A stretch of DNA of 64,000 nucleotides from Arcanobacterium pinnipediorum (GTDB lineage Bacteria; Actinomycetota; Actinomycetes; Actinomycetales; Actinomycetaceae). Below the pieces are notes generated by a model, which saw only the letters and a list, made by a program, of their open reading frames with translations, made no database searches and was not told where the DNA came from. Shown in pieces: positions 51,710 to 60,981 of the stretch. Every line of letters begins with the position of its first letter. Positions within the stretch are counted from its first letter, which is position 1. The position numbers and the translations under genes were made by a program. Where the stretch lies: positions 1,888,278 to 1,952,277 of the forward strand of contig NZ_CP099547.1 of NCBI RefSeq assembly GCF_023973165.1, written 5' to 3'.

Positions 51710-54157
51710 ATGAAGGAGACAATTGTGAGTAAATCCTATGCCTTTTCTGGAAAACGCATAGCTGATCGCTTTGAACTCATGTTTCCTATCGCGACGCAGG
51801 CAGACCGAGCCTATTCGTCAGTATGGGCAGCTCGAGACACAGCTCGCTCAGTAGAAATTCGCGCAATTGTAATCGATCCGGAATTTCCGGGAGCTAACGC
51901 GGTTCTCGACGCCGCTCGTCGTACATCATATCTGCAAAATACTGAAGACATAGCGGCCGCAATGGTCACCACGATCGCTGTGATTGGTCAAGGTGGTGAC
52001 TATGCTATTTTCACTGAGATTCCGCCGGGCCGCCGTCTTTCTGATTTCCTCAATGACAAGCCACTCCCTCCCCAGTTAGCCCATGCAATTATTGGCGAAG
52101 TAACCTCGGCAATTAATTCAGTGCGCCACCAAGGAATTCGGCACCTAGTTCTTGATACTGACGACATTTATATTACTGATGCAGGCAACGTCATCATCGA
52201 CGGATACGGCGTCAATGCGGCATTGCACAGCATTCCTCACGATCTAGACACTGCCGAACTAGATCGCCGCGAGGCTGAAGGAATCATTGCGGTATTAGCG
52301 TCTTTACTTGTTGGTCGTCATGTTTCACGTGAAACGTTTATCGAACAGCGCAATGAGATTATTCAAGAAGCAGCCAATATGCCTGATCTCTCTGCCGAGA
52401 TCAAAGAGCTTCTCACGGCTACGACCACAGATCACGGGCCGTCATCGCCAAACAACTTATTACTAGAGCTCGTTCCCTGGGCAGATGTTGATACCGATTC
52501 GCTATCAACATTCGCACCCACAATCCCCGAAGTTACAGGGGAACATATCGATACCGCAGAATCTTCGATTGATTTTGCGAGGGCTTCAGCAGGTCTAGCC
52601 GGCGCTTCAGCAGGTCTAGCCGGCACTTCAGCCGGGCTTGCGAGTGATTCAGAAAGCCTTGCGGACTCCGCGATAGACTTTTCATCGACTGTTTTCCCCA
52701 AGGTTTTTGACGACGACGCTGCGGGCGGCGAAGATGCGAGCAACGAGGATTCAGCAGATTCTGGTGAGATAGATTCAGAATCGCTCACCGATGAGAAAGA
52801 CGTCGATCCTGATTCTGTGCATGACGAATCTGGCGTCGCTGAGGATATTGGCGAAGCCGAAGCTGAGCCTGGTAGCGAAGCCGAAGCTGAGCCTGGTAGC
52901 GAAGCCGAAGCTGAGCCTGGTAGCGAAGCCGAAGCTGAGCCTGGTAGCGATGCTGAGGTTGAGGTTGGTAGCGATGCTGAGGTTGAGAATCCGAGCGATA
53001 TTTCGAGCGAGTCTGATGACTCCGCCGTCGAACCGGATGAGATGACCAGCGGCGAATCAGCCGAAGCTAGTTACGAACCAACCGAAGCCGACGACGAAAC
53101 CGATAGCCCCGACGTCGAACCAACCGAAGTAACTGGTGAGGTAGCTGAGGTGGTATCGAATAACCCCGCCCAAACCCCCGAAGAAGCTGAGGAAAAAGTC
53201 GAGACACTGCTCGGGATCACTGCGGAAAGCACCGTCCCGGATGTGAACCAGTGGCCTGCCGTGGCCGATAGTACCGTGGCGGATACTGAAGCGGACAACG
53301 AGAACGAAACTGCTGGTGATAGCGATCTGGTAGGTGACAACACCCAAATCCTGGCGTCTATTCATCCGCAACTCGAAAGCGATCTTGAAGCTGACCACGT
53401 AACTACCAATGTCCACGTGCTTAATGCTGAGGATATCTCCGCTACTGGCCACTTGGCCGGCGAAAATCTCGCCGTATCCAATCTCGACTCTCATCAACCG
53501 CGCTCACCGCGCCAGGCATCTTCGTCGAAGAAAGTACCTACACCATCCTCGGGGCGCTCGTTTAATGCTTCGACATTGGTCATTATTATTTTGGTCCTTA
53601 TCGTCGTTTTTGCTGCTGTACTCGGGCTACGCCAACTCTTCAAACCGTTGCGTGACGTTGAGATTACTACCCCAGATTCTCACGAAACAACCTCACAACA
53701 AGCCCAGAATCCAGCGGTACCACCGAAAGTTGTGGCAGCCAATCTCGTTGATCCAGATAGTCCACGATTCTTTTCTGACCCCGAAGTGCCAAACTATCCA
53801 GAAAACGTCGGTCATATTATCGACGGGAATCCAGAAACAATCTGGCAGTCGTGGTATTTCAACGATCCTGGAATGGGAGACATCTCCGGTATTGGTATCC
53901 ACGTCGTTTTGGAACAAGAAGCCCAACTTTCCACACTCATTCTGGATGTAGCTGGAAGTGGCGGTAATGTTCAGGTTAAAACTGGCGGTGATCCAAACGG
54001 TGGCGAACTACTCTACGAGGGTCCGGTAGACGAAAAAACTACCATCACCTTCGAGCAAAAACCGTTGACTTCAGACCTTTTACTCTGGTTCACTGAATTA
54101 CCAGTTGATCACACCGGTGCCAATCGTATTTACCTGTCTGACATTTCGGTGGAATAA
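51710..54157 (+). CDS. stand-alone MviN-type pseudokinase with extracytoplasmic domain
   Basis: The protein has 815 residues. The first 240 follow a protein-kinase fold (FELMFPIATQADRAYSSVWAARD; VTTIAVIGQGGDYAIFTEIP; NSVRHQGIRHLVLDTDDIYI). The HRD and DFG catalytic residues are replaced (RHLVLD, VIIDGYGVN), so it should be a pseudokinase. An acidic Ala/Glu/Ser linker follows (24-bp DNA repeats at 52853-52996, six copies). One membrane helix (STLVIIILVLIVVFAAVLG) lies near residue 610, and the extracytoplasmic C-terminus (WQSWYFNDPGMGDISG; GNVQVKTGGDPNGGELLY) looks discoidin-like. This is the layout of the C-terminal half of mycobacterial MviN (Rv3910). In mycobacteria it is fused to the lipid II flippase; here it is alone. 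A perfect-but-one parS site lies inside the gene. Confidence 0.75.
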   Translation: MKETIVSKSYAFSGKRIADRFELMFPIATQADRAYSSVWAARDTARSVEIRAIVIDPEFPGANAVLDAARRTSYLQNTEDIAAAMVTTIAVIGQGGDYAIFTEIPPGRRLSDFLNDKPLPPQLAHAIIGEVTSAINSVRHQGIRHLVLDTDDIYITDAGNVIIDGYGVNAALHSIPHDLDTAELDRREAEGIIAVLASLLVGRHVSRETFIEQRNEIIQEAANMPDLSAEIKELLTATTTDHGPSSPNNLLLELVPWADVDTDSLSTFAPTIPEVTGEHIDTAESSIDFARASAGLAGASAGLAGTSAGLASDSESLADSAIDFSSTVFPKVFDDDAAGGEDASNEDSADSGEIDSESLTDEKDVDPDSVHDESGVAEDIGEAEAEPGSEAEAEPGSEAEAEPGSEAEAEPGSDAEVEVGSDAEVENPSDISSESDDSAVEPDEMTSGESAEASYEPTEADDETDSPDVEPTEVTGEVAEVVSNNPAQTPEEAEEKVETLLGITAESTVPDVNQWPAVADSTVADTEADNENETAGDSDLVGDNTQILASIHPQLESDLEADHVTTNVHVLNAEDISATGHLAGENLAVSNLDSHQPRSPRQASSSKKVPTPSSGRSFNASTLVIIILVLIVVFAAVLGLRQLFKPLRDVEITTPDSHETTSQQAQNPAVPPKVVAANLVDPDSPRFFSDPEVPNYPENVGHIIDGNPETIWQSWYFNDPGMGDISGIGIHVVLEQEAQLSTLILDVAGSGGNVQVKTGGDPNGGELLYEGPVDEKTTITFEQKPLTSDLLLWFTELPVDHTGANRIYLSDISVE
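52321..52336. promoter_or_regulatory. parS site, 15 of 16
   Basis: TGTTTCACGTGAAACG matches parS except for the last base. It lies inside the pseudokinase gene, 5 kb from the others. Confidence 0.8.
52853..52996. repeat. 24-bp tandem repeats in the pseudokinase linker
   Basis: Six copies of a 24-base unit starting GAAGCCGAAGCTGAG (first four identical, last two diverged to GATGCTGAGGTTGAG) encode EAEAEPGS-type residues. Confidence 0.85.
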
Positions 54158-54165
54158 TACACGTA

Positions 54166-54200
54166 AGCACTACGTATATATCTATACGTGCTATTTATTT
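54166..54200 (+). terminator. stem-loop terminator after the pseudokinase gene
   Basis: AGCAC-ACGTATA and TATACGTGCT form a bulged hairpin around TATC, followed by ATTTATTT. It lies just before the ribosome site of trxB. Confidence 0.55.
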
Positions 54201-54214
54201 GCAAAGAGGTTTAC

Positions 54215-55162
54215 ATGAGTACAATTCATGATGTTATTATCGTCGGTTCCGGCCCAGCTGGCTGGACTGCAGCTACCTACACGGGACGTGCCGGATTAAA
54301 GCCAATCGTTCTAGCCGGTACTCTTAATTCCGGCGGTGCACTCATGACCACAACCGAAGTAGAAAATTTCCCCGGTTGGCCTGAACCTATTATGGGACCT
54401 GAATTGATGATGCGTATGCAAGAACAAGCCGAGCGGTTTGGTGCGGAAGTTCGCTATGAAGACGCCATTTCGTTCGACCTGACTGGTGATATCAAATCCG
54501 TTACAACAGATGATGCTACCTACCAGGCAAAAACAGTTATCTTGGCGCTAGGATCTGAATATCGCAAGCTCGGTCTTGAAGGCGAAACAGCCTACACCGG
54601 TAAGGGACTTTCTTACTGTGCTACCTGTGATGGTTTCTTCTTTAAGGGCCAAGAGATTGCCGTGATTGGTGGCGGTGATTCCGCAGTCACGGAAGCAATT
54701 TTCCTCTCACGCTTTGCCTCCACGGTGCATTTGATCCACCGTCGTGATGAGCTACGTGCATCGAAGGTAATGGCTCAGCGTATCAACGATATCGAAAACA
54801 TCACCGTGCACTGGAATTCTAAGATTGCAGACATCAATGGCGCTGGTGGCTTAGAATCATTGACTCTTGAAGATACCGTCACCGGTGAACACTCTGATTT
54901 GCCTGTATCTGGTATGTTTGTTGCAATCGGCCACGATCCACGTACCGCGGTTCTCAACGGCCAGCTCGAACTCGATGGTCATGGCTATATCAAGGTTGAT
55001 TCGCCTTCTGCAAAGACCTCCATTCCAGGTGTTTTCGCATGTGGAGATGTCGTTGACTCAACCTATCAGCAAGCAGTTACCGCTGCCGGTAGCGGTTGTG
55101 TAGCAGCTCTTGATGCTGAAACATACTTGATTAACTTGGAGGCTAATGAAGCATCACAGTGA
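54215..55162 (+). CDS. trxB: thioredoxin reductase
   Basis: I start at the ATG at 54215, preceded by AAAGAGG, giving 315 residues. FAD is bound by VIIVGSGPAGWTAA, NADPH by AVIGGGDSAVTEAIFLS. The active-site pair CATC lies in SYCATCDGFFF. The C-terminal FAD contact is GVFACGDVVDSTYQQAVTAAGSG. It transfers electrons from NADPH to thioredoxin. The following thioredoxin-like gene overlaps its stop by four bases (GTGA), but that protein lacks the cysteines that TrxB would reduce. Confidence 0.95.
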   Translation: MSTIHDVIIVGSGPAGWTAATYTGRAGLKPIVLAGTLNSGGALMTTTEVENFPGWPEPIMGPELMMRMQEQAERFGAEVRYEDAISFDLTGDIKSVTTDDATYQAKTVILALGSEYRKLGLEGETAYTGKGLSYCATCDGFFFKGQEIAVIGGGDSAVTEAIFLSRFASTVHLIHRRDELRASKVMAQRINDIENITVHWNSKIADINGAGGLESLTLEDTVTGEHSDLPVSGMFVAIGHDPRTAVLNGQLELDGHGYIKVDSPSAKTSIPGVFACGDVVDSTYQQAVTAAGSGCVAALDAETYLINLEANEASQ

Positions 55163-55512
55163 TAGATGTAGCGAACTCTGAATTTACGATGCGATATTTT
55201 TTCGCCTCGTGGTCACTTGCCAGTATCCAGATGCGGCGTATTTTCAACGAAGTTGCCGCGGATATTTGCCGCTATATACAAAATGTACCTGAGTTATCGG
55301 GAACACCGCTCACAGTGTTGGCTGTTGATATTGATCAACAGCCAACACTAGTGGAAACTCATGGTATTACACATGTTCCCGCTATTCAGTTATCAGCAAA
55401 CAGCCAGGACCTCATCACTCTCGTGGGAGCGAGACCTAAACTGGCGTTGCGCAGTGAACTTATCACCGCGTTAGAAAAGCACAGCATCAATGCTCGTGTA
55501 ACAAAGGAGTAA
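55159..55512 (+). CDS. thioredoxin-fold protein without the CxxC active site
   Basis: The protein has 117 residues, with a GTG start overlapping the trxB stop. The secondary-structure pattern follows thioredoxin: MRYFFASWSLASIQMRRIF in place of FWAxWCGPCRMIAP, a central strand LTVLAVDIDQQPTLVETHG, and the cis-proline region GITHVPAIQL. At the active site WCGPC has become WSLAS, so both cysteines are missing. By position it corresponds to trxA (Rv3914). It could be a degenerate paralog with a structural role, or a chaperone-like protein. A normal thioredoxin should be encoded elsewhere. Confidence 0.8.
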   Translation: MIDVANSEFTMRYFFASWSLASIQMRRIFNEVAADICRYIQNVPELSGTPLTVLAVDIDQQPTLVETHGITHVPAIQLSANSQDLITLVGARPKLALRSELITALEKHSINARVTKE

Positions 55513-55514
55513 TT

Positions 55515-56825
55515 ATGGCAGAACATACGGACGGTAGCACGCATATCCTTAATTCTGCTGCCGCCGCTGCCAGCGGTGATAGCTCGTCCTCATTCAACCC
55601 AATCGAGCCACAAATCGACGAAGAGATGTGGGCTCACGTATATTCCAGTCGCGCATTAAACACCAAACAGTCTGAGACACGATCCTTATTTGCTGTCGCT
55701 AACCGTCCTGAAGTTGTTTCACTCGCTGGCGGTATGCCCAATATTTCTGGTTTGCCGTTGGACTTTTTAGCAGACATGTCTGCAAAGCTCATGCGCGAAC
55801 GCGGCACCGAGCTTCTGCAATATGGCGGCGGTCAGGGCGAGTTGGAGTTGCGCGAGCAGATCGTCAATCTTCTTGAAAAAGAGGGCGTACATGCCTCTCC
55901 TGATCAGATCACTGTAACGACCGGTTCTCAAGCAGCACTTGATATTGTTACCCAGGTTCTCGTTAATCCTGGTGACGTTATCGTCGCTGAAGCTCCATCG
56001 TATGTTGGTGCGCTAGGAGTATTTGCCGCCCATGAGGCGAAGGTTGTTCATGTCCCGATGGATGAAGATGGTTTGATTCCTGAAGAGCTAGAACGCACTC
56101 TTACCGAGCTTGAAAAAGCCGGAACACCGGTGAAGTTTATCTATACCGTTCCAAACTTCCATAATCCTGGCGGTGTGTGCTTAGCGATCGAGCGTCGGCC
56201 ACAAATTGTTGAGATTGCTAAGCGACATAAGGTTATTATTCTCGAAGATAATCCTTATGGCATGCTTGGTTTCGATGATCAAACGAACCGTGCACTCTAT
56301 AATTGGAATCCTGACGGCGTTATTTATTTGGGTTCATTTTCTAAGATTTTCGCTCCGGGCTATCGAGTCGGTTGGGCTTTAGCAAGTGAAGAACTCACTG
56401 CTCGGCTTGTGCTTGCTAACGAGAACGCAGTCCTTTCCCCAACCAAGGTTGGGCAACTATCGATTGCCGAGTATCTACGTACCTATGATTGGCTTAGCCA
56501 AATCAAAGAATACCGTGTGATGTATTGCGAACGTCGGAACGCAATGAATAAAGCCCTCGAAGAGTACTTACCGCAATGTCGGTGGACCGTTCCCGATGGT
56601 GGTTTCTATATTTGGGTTCAATTACCCGACGGCATTAACGCCCGAGAGATGCTTCCCCGTGCAGTCGATAACGGTGTTGCTTACGTTTCTGGAACTGCTT
56701 TCTACGCCGATGGTCAAGGATCAGATCATATTCGTCTATCCTTCTGTTACCCCACCCCGGATCGAATTACTGAAGGCGTCAAGCGGTTGGCAAAGACGAT
56801 CGAAGAAGAATTACTCCTCAAGTAA
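55515..56825 (+). CDS. PLP-dependent aminotransferase (2-aminoadipate/MocR-type family)
   Basis: The protein has 436 residues. The PLP Lys is in GSFSKIFAPGYRVGW near residue 275. The family motifs are VVSLAGGMPN near 75, TGSQAALDIVTQVL, EAPSYVGALGVFAAH, and YTVPNFHNPGG (the Asn/Pro loop). The C-terminus has GGFYIWVQLPDG and the substrate Arg in DHIRLSFCYPTPDR. It belongs to the branch with LysN and aromatic aminotransferases. It starts 2 bases after the thioredoxin-like gene and seems to be in the trxB operon, a position found in other Actinomycetaceae. The amino acid used is unknown. Confidence 0.88.
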   Translation: MAEHTDGSTHILNSAAAAASGDSSSSFNPIEPQIDEEMWAHVYSSRALNTKQSETRSLFAVANRPEVVSLAGGMPNISGLPLDFLADMSAKLMRERGTELLQYGGGQGELELREQIVNLLEKEGVHASPDQITVTTGSQAALDIVTQVLVNPGDVIVAEAPSYVGALGVFAAHEAKVVHVPMDEDGLIPEELERTLTELEKAGTPVKFIYTVPNFHNPGGVCLAIERRPQIVEIAKRHKVIILEDNPYGMLGFDDQTNRALYNWNPDGVIYLGSFSKIFAPGYRVGWALASEELTARLVLANENAVLSPTKVGQLSIAEYLRTYDWLSQIKEYRVMYCERRNAMNKALEEYLPQCRWTVPDGGFYIWVQLPDGINAREMLPRAVDNGVAYVSGTAFYADGQGSDHIRLSFCYPTPDRITEGVKRLAKTIEEELLLK

Positions 56826-56962
56826 TCATTCAAATCACATGGTAGGAACATCTTCATAGAATATTCGTCATTCGTGACATTTGTTTTTCAATACTACGTG
56901 CAACCTTATTCTGATGGTGTGATATTCAGGTATTTACGCGATCACATAAGCTCACATAACAC

Positions 56963-57002
56963 TACAGCTCACCGATAGTCATTAGATCTACGGTGAGCTG
57001 TA
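56963..57002. terminator. stem-loop terminator between convergent genes
   Basis: TACAGCTCACCG (56963-56974) pairs perfectly with CGGTGAGCTGTA (56991-57002). It lies between the aminotransferase and parB ends. A 21-base direct repeat, CTCATACTGCGAT...CACGC, occurs twice just after, near 57056-57098. Confidence 0.85.
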
Positions 57003-57105
57003 GTAATACTAGCTAGATCGCGTGTTGAGTTGTTCAGCTGACACTGTATATCACGCTCTCATACTGCGATGTCACGCGCTCATACTGCGATCTCACGCCT
57101 TCGTC

Positions 57106-58581
57106 CTACAATGTTTCACGTGAAACATCGATCGACTCTTCATCGAGCAAGTCGAGAATACGGTTCAGATCGTCAATGGAACCGAAGTCGATTGAAATGC
57201 GTCCTTTCTTCTGCCCCATAACGACTTTTACTTTTGTTTCGAAGCGATCCATGAGACGCGATGCAAGTTCGCTCAGTTCTGGCTGATATTGTGATGAACG
57301 GTGCGATCCAGGTTTTTTAACCTGTTCTCCGCCTTCACCGAGGGCAACGAGTTCTTCGATTGCACGCACTGATAGATTTTCTGCAACAATGCGTTGCGCT
57401 AAACGTTCCATCGCAGCCGGATCAGAGAGCCCTAACAATGCTCTAGCATGACCTGCTGAAATAACATTCGCAGCTACCCGACGCTGTACGAGTGGTGGTA
57501 GCTTCAACAGACGTAATGTATTCGAAATTTGTGGACGTGATCGAGCAATTCGGCGCGATAACTCTTCTTGAGTACAGTTGAAGTCCTCCATCAACTGTTG
57601 ATATGCAGCTGCTTCTTCAAGAGCATTGAGCTGAGCTCGATGAAGATTCTCTAGCAAAGCGTCGCGCAACATATCGCCGGTATCTGTGTGCCGTACTATC
57701 GCTGGTACGGAACTGTTTCCTGCTAAACGTGATGCGCGCCAACGCCGTTCACCCATGATAAGTTCATAGCGTGCTTCTGGATGATCTTGAATTGGCTGAT
57801 CTAGTGGCCGAACCACAATCGGTTGAAGCACACCGACTTCTTTGATGGACGCTGCTAATTCAGCTAAATCATCTTCATCAAAGATTTGGCGTGGCTGATG
57901 CATATTCGGGACGATTTCATCGAGGGAGAGCTCACCGAAAGTCGCACCTGGGATTTCCTGTAAATCGTTAGAATCGTTAATTGTAGACGATTCACTGTTT
58001 TCACGAGATTGTTCTTGCATATCCTGCTGTCGCTCTGGCTGATCACCTGCCGATGTTTCACGTGAAACATTGGCTGGAGTCGAATCTATTTCAGGTTTAC
58101 GCGATGAAACAGATTTTTCAACACCCAGTTCAGCCACTAGAGTTGCGTGAGTAGATTCAGAGGTGGAATGACTAGAAACTGAATCCTGATCAGTGCCAGG
58201 TTCGCTAACCTTTGTTGCGATGCTTTCAGTAGGAATCACATCGCTATCCGCCTTATCCTTGTGCGTCTTTATCTTAGCTTTAGATGCACGTGTTGAAGCT
58301 ACTTTCGTTGACTTTGTTGTGGCGGACGGCTTTGCTACTCCGGCCGAATCAGACTGCACAACTGGGGCAGCTTCATTCTTAGAGTCCTTCTCCTCGATGC
58401 GCGGAGTTTCATAGATCTTGGAGTCATCTGTGTTAATAGGTGACTCTTGAGTACGTCTTGAGTTGTTGTTTTCTTCGTTATGTGTGAAGAATATGTCGAT
58501 TGGCCGCTTACGTGATTCTTCCTGATCAGCAGGGAAAAGTGCTCCGATACCTCGCCCTAAGCCACGCCGTTTTTCTGCCAT
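57106..58581 (-). CDS. parB: chromosome partitioning protein ParB
   Basis: The protein has 491 residues, long for ParB because of a disordered N-terminal region of about 240 residues rich in Ser, Thr, Lys and Glu. The ParB/Srx domain has FGELSLDEIVPNMHQPRQIF and GERRWRASRLAG (CTP/arginine patch). The HTH follows (LNALEEAAAYQQLMEDFNCT; ELSRRIARSRPQISNTLRL; SAGHARALLGL). The C-terminal dimerisation domain ends at IDDLNRILDLLDEE. ParB binds parS and loads SMC; ParA is just downstream in order on the same strand (6 bases). One parS site is in its 3' end and one near the middle. Confidence 0.95.
   Translation of the reverse strand: MAEKRRGLGRGIGALFPADQEESRKRPIDIFFTHNEENNNSRRTQESPINTDDSKIYETPRIEEKDSKNEAAPVVQSDSAGVAKPSATTKSTKVASTRASKAKIKTHKDKADSDVIPTESIATKVSEPGTDQDSVSSHSTSESTHATLVAELGVEKSVSSRKPEIDSTPANVSRETSAGDQPERQQDMQEQSRENSESSTINDSNDLQEIPGATFGELSLDEIVPNMHQPRQIFDEDDLAELAASIKEVGVLQPIVVRPLDQPIQDHPEARYELIMGERRWRASRLAGNSSVPAIVRHTDTGDMLRDALLENLHRAQLNALEEAAAYQQLMEDFNCTQEELSRRIARSRPQISNTLRLLKLPPLVQRRVAANVISAGHARALLGLSDPAAMERLAQRIVAENLSVRAIEELVALGEGGEQVKKPGSHRSSQYQPELSELASRLMDRFETKVKVVMGQKKGRISIDFGSIDDLNRILDLLDEESIDVSRETL
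57112..57127. promoter_or_regulatory. parS site (16/16)
   Basis: TGTTTCACGTGAAACA, the exact parS palindrome, in the 3' end of parB. Confidence 0.95.
58054..58069. promoter_or_regulatory. parS site (16/16)
   Basis: The exact parS palindrome, inside parB, in the stretch encoding the disordered N-terminal region. Confidence 0.95.
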
Positions 58582-58587
58582 CTAAAA

Positions 58588-59547
58588 TTACTCCTCTTCA
58601 GAAATTTGCTCTGCTAGTTCGTATGCTGCAGCGCGATATGCGAGAGCTCCGGAAGATTTAGGATCGTACGTTACAACCGTCTGCTGGAAACTTGGCGCTT
58701 CGGAAATTCTGATATTTCGAGGAATTTCCACCGACAGTGTTTCACGTGGGAAATATTGGCGAACTTCGCTCGCCACATCTTGGGAAAGATTTGTACGGCG
58801 ATCGAACATGGTTAATAGAATCGTAGAAATATGGAGACCAGGATTGAGAGACTCCGTCACCATAGTAATCGTCTTCATGAGTTGAGTCAGACCCTCAAGC
58901 GCATAGTATTCAGTTTGAATAGGGATCATAACTTCCCGGGCGCCAACTAACGCATTAAGCGTCAAAAGACCTAGGCTCGGTGGACAATCAATAATGATGT
59001 AATCAACTGCTTTATCCTCTGAATTTTGAGCGAGAAAATCAGAAATCGCATCGCGTAACCTAAATTCGCGACGCTCTTGCAACACCAAAGAAATTTCAAC
59101 ACTGGAAAGATCGATCGTCGACGGAGCTACGAAAAGTCCATTGACATCTGGGCAAGGTTGGATGACATCCGCTAAAGTGAGTTCATTTTCTAAGACGTGA
59201 TACAGTGAAGGCGTACCTGAAACGTGTTCAACTCCAAGAGCTGTTGTCGCATTTCCTTGTGGATCAGCATCAATAAGTAGCACCCGCAAGCCCCCTTGGG
59301 CGAGGGCAGCAGCGATATTAACTGCAGACGTCGTCTTCCCAACTCCACCTTTTTGGTTCGCCACGGTAATCACGCGCGTGTGTGATGGTTGTTTGAACGT
59401 TACTCGTTCGAGCTTATGCATTAGCTCGCGATCCCGCAATAAATCCGCACCAACTGGAGAACTCATATCTGTAAACAATGCAGCTGCACTTGGTACATCT
59501 TTAGAATTATCTTGATTCCTCGAAACACGTTTACGTGGATCCACCAT
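58588..59547 (-). CDS. parA: chromosome partitioning ATPase ParA
   Basis: The protein has 319 residues. The deviant Walker [19 protein letters not shown] carries the signature Lys, followed by [16 protein letters not shown] and the Walker [17 protein letters not shown]. The first 55 residues are an extension typical of actinobacterial ParA. ParA forms gradients on the nucleoid and pulls ParB-parS. A degenerate parS-like TGTTTCACGTGGGAAA lies at about 58738-58753 in its 3' part; it may be chance. Confidence 0.95.
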   Translation of the reverse strand: MVDPRKRVSRNQDNSKDVPSAAALFTDMSSPVGADLLRDRELMHKLERVTFKQPSHTRVITVANQKGGVGKTTSAVNIAAALAQGGLRVLLIDADPQGNATTALGVEHVSGTPSLYHVLENELTLADVIQPCPDVNGLFVAPSTIDLSSVEISLVLQERREFRLRDAISDFLAQNSEDKAVDYIIIDCPPSLGLLTLNALVGAREVMIPIQTEYYALEGLTQLMKTITMVTESLNPGLHISTILLTMFDRRTNLSQDVASEVRQYFPRETLSVEIPRNIRISEAPSFQQTVVTYDPKSSGALAYRAAAYELAEQISEEE

Positions 59548-59825
59548 TCCTACAGCTCCTATCCTTATCCTGCTATAAGTCTACTAGTTAAAAGCCATTC
59601 ATGAATTACATAAACCACAATGCAATGTTATCCACTATCGCCATTATTAAAGCCGAGCTATTCTCCACAGGCTGTAGAAAACCACCCACCAAAACTAACT
59701 CATAACAGAACATGCCATTATCTGAACGAAGAAAATACACCACACACCATCACACATAACATCACTAACGCATCGGATTCCGGGAGGATGAAATCTGATG
59801 GTCAGCTAACTACATAGGCATATAA

Positions 59826-59841
59826 TGTTTCACGTGAAACA
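59826..59841. promoter_or_regulatory. parS site (16/16)
   Basis: The exact parS palindrome in the gap between parA and rsmG, 30 bases from another. Confidence 0.95.
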
Positions 59842-59855
59842 TTACCGACCACCGA

Positions 59856-59871
59856 TGTTTCACGTGAAACA
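59856..59871. promoter_or_regulatory. parS site (16/16)
   Basis: The exact parS palindrome, the second of a pair in the parA-rsmG gap. CCGATGTTTCACG is flanked by a wider CCGATG...CATCGG palindrome. Confidence 0.95.
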
Positions 59872-59924
59872 TCGGTGTTGATACTTTGACAGTACGAACT
59901 CCGATAAGATCTACCGGATAAGAT

Positions 59925-60554
59925 CTACAGTTTCTCCACCACAACGACGCGGGTACCTTCATCAGCACCCCACACATCAACGTCATGCACTTCAGCCCAG
60001 GCTGCACTATATTTACGTAATTCCTTATGCGCCTCGTCAACTTCTTGTTCCGCGCGTCCACCCTTGAGTGCAACCAACTGACCATGACTTTTAACTAAAG
60101 GCATAGTCCAAGGCAATAATTTCTTGAGCGCCGCAACAGCGCGAGCAGTGACAACATCTCCATAAAGAACTCCATGAAGTTCCTCGGCACGATTATTGTG
60201 AACCGTGACGTTATCGATACCTAAAGTATCAATGACGTACGAAAGCCATTCGGTACGGCGTCCTAAAGAATCCACCAAGTGAATATCAACATCAGGGCGA
60301 ACAATTGCAGTTACCAGACCGGGGAATCCCGCACCCGAACCAACGTCAATCAAGGTAGATTTTTGTGGAACAAAATCTACAATAGCCGTGGAGTTCAAAA
60401 TGTGGCGTGACCAGATCTTGTCTAATTCTCGCGGACCGATGAGACCGCGGAGTTCACCTTCGGACTCTAAGAGTCGAGAAAAATGAACGAGTTGGTCCCA
60501 GACGGTATCTCCAAAGTGTTCGACACCATGGTCAGGAATACGCTCAACTGACAT
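59925..60554 (-). CDS. rsmG: 16S rRNA (guanine527-N7)-methyltransferase
   Basis: The protein has 209 residues. SAM is bound by STLIDVGSGAGFPGLV and the following VDSLGRRTEWLSYV. The region WSRHILNSTAIV is the conserved RNA-contact start. RsmG methylates G527 of 16S rRNA; loss gives low-level streptomycin resistance. It lies next to parA, as in most actinobacteria. Its start is separated from jag by a gene-free stretch of over 400 bases, which is unusual since these genes are normally close together. Confidence 0.95.
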   Translation of the reverse strand: MSVERIPDHGVEHFGDTVWDQLVHFSRLLESEGELRGLIGPRELDKIWSRHILNSTAIVDFVPQKSTLIDVGSGAGFPGLVTAIVRPDVDIHLVDSLGRRTEWLSYVIDTLGIDNVTVHNNRAEELHGVLYGDVVTARAVAALKKLLPWTMPLVKSHGQLVALKGGRAEQEVDEAHKELRKYSAAWAEVHDVDVWGADEGTRVVVVEKL

Positions 60555-60918
60555 AACTCACCTTACCGATAAAATCCAACATCGCCACGCAATAAAAACT
60601 TAAAAATATTAATAATAATGATTATCAATAAGATGTAAACCGGTTACATCCATCGTGATTATACCTGAGTATACGACACACGAAAATATAGAAATGCGTT
60701 TTTGAAACATAAAAATTCATTCCAGCCGTGCAAGAACTCCGGAGTGAAGCATGTAAATCTAGGCCAAATGCGCAGACATACGGAACCAGCTAGGCTAACC
60801 AAACATAGGCATGGGAATACATGGGAATAAAAGAACAGAAAACAATAACCGCCTCAGCTAGATAATCACATGCCACCAAATTCCTTAATTACACTGTTCA
60901 TTCACACATCTAACCTAA
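60555..60918. other. gene-free stretch with metal-box-like palindromes
   Basis: No gene is seen. It holds three sites of interest: TAATGATTATCAATA (about 60616-60630), like a Fur-type box; a palindrome GATGTAA..TTACATC (60632-60650); and CCAGCTAGGCTAACCAAAC (60786-60804), which matches the IdeR/DtxR box at 14 of 19 bases, with a half site TAACCTAA at 60911-60918. None has a suitable gene next to it. Confidence 0.45.
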
Positions 60919-60951
60919 ACGTTTGGCCCGCAACATGTGCGGGCCAAACGT
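60919..60951. terminator. stem-loop terminator of the rpmH-to-jag operon
   Basis: ACGTTTGGCCCGC pairs perfectly with GCGGGCCAAACGT around a short loop. It lies 31 bases after the jag stop. Confidence 0.9.
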
Positions 60952-60981
60952 GGATAATTTGCATGTACTGCGTGAGCTAAC

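Larger units (their letters stand above)
59548..59924. other. gap between parA and rsmG with the parS pair
   Basis: 377 bases without a gene. It contains the parS pair at 59826-59871, possible DnaA-like TTATCCACT at about 59628, and an AT-rich part. It should hold the parA promoter and the end of rsmG. Confidence 0.6.

Noticed and set aside
54166..54200. Hairpin as an RNA thermometer or riboswitch before trxB
   Set aside because: The stem lies too far up from the ribosome site and ends in a T-rich run; a terminator is simpler.
58738..58753. A sixth parS-like site in parA
   Set aside because: TGTTTCACGTGGGAAA matches only the left part of the palindrome; it is in coding sequence and may be chance.
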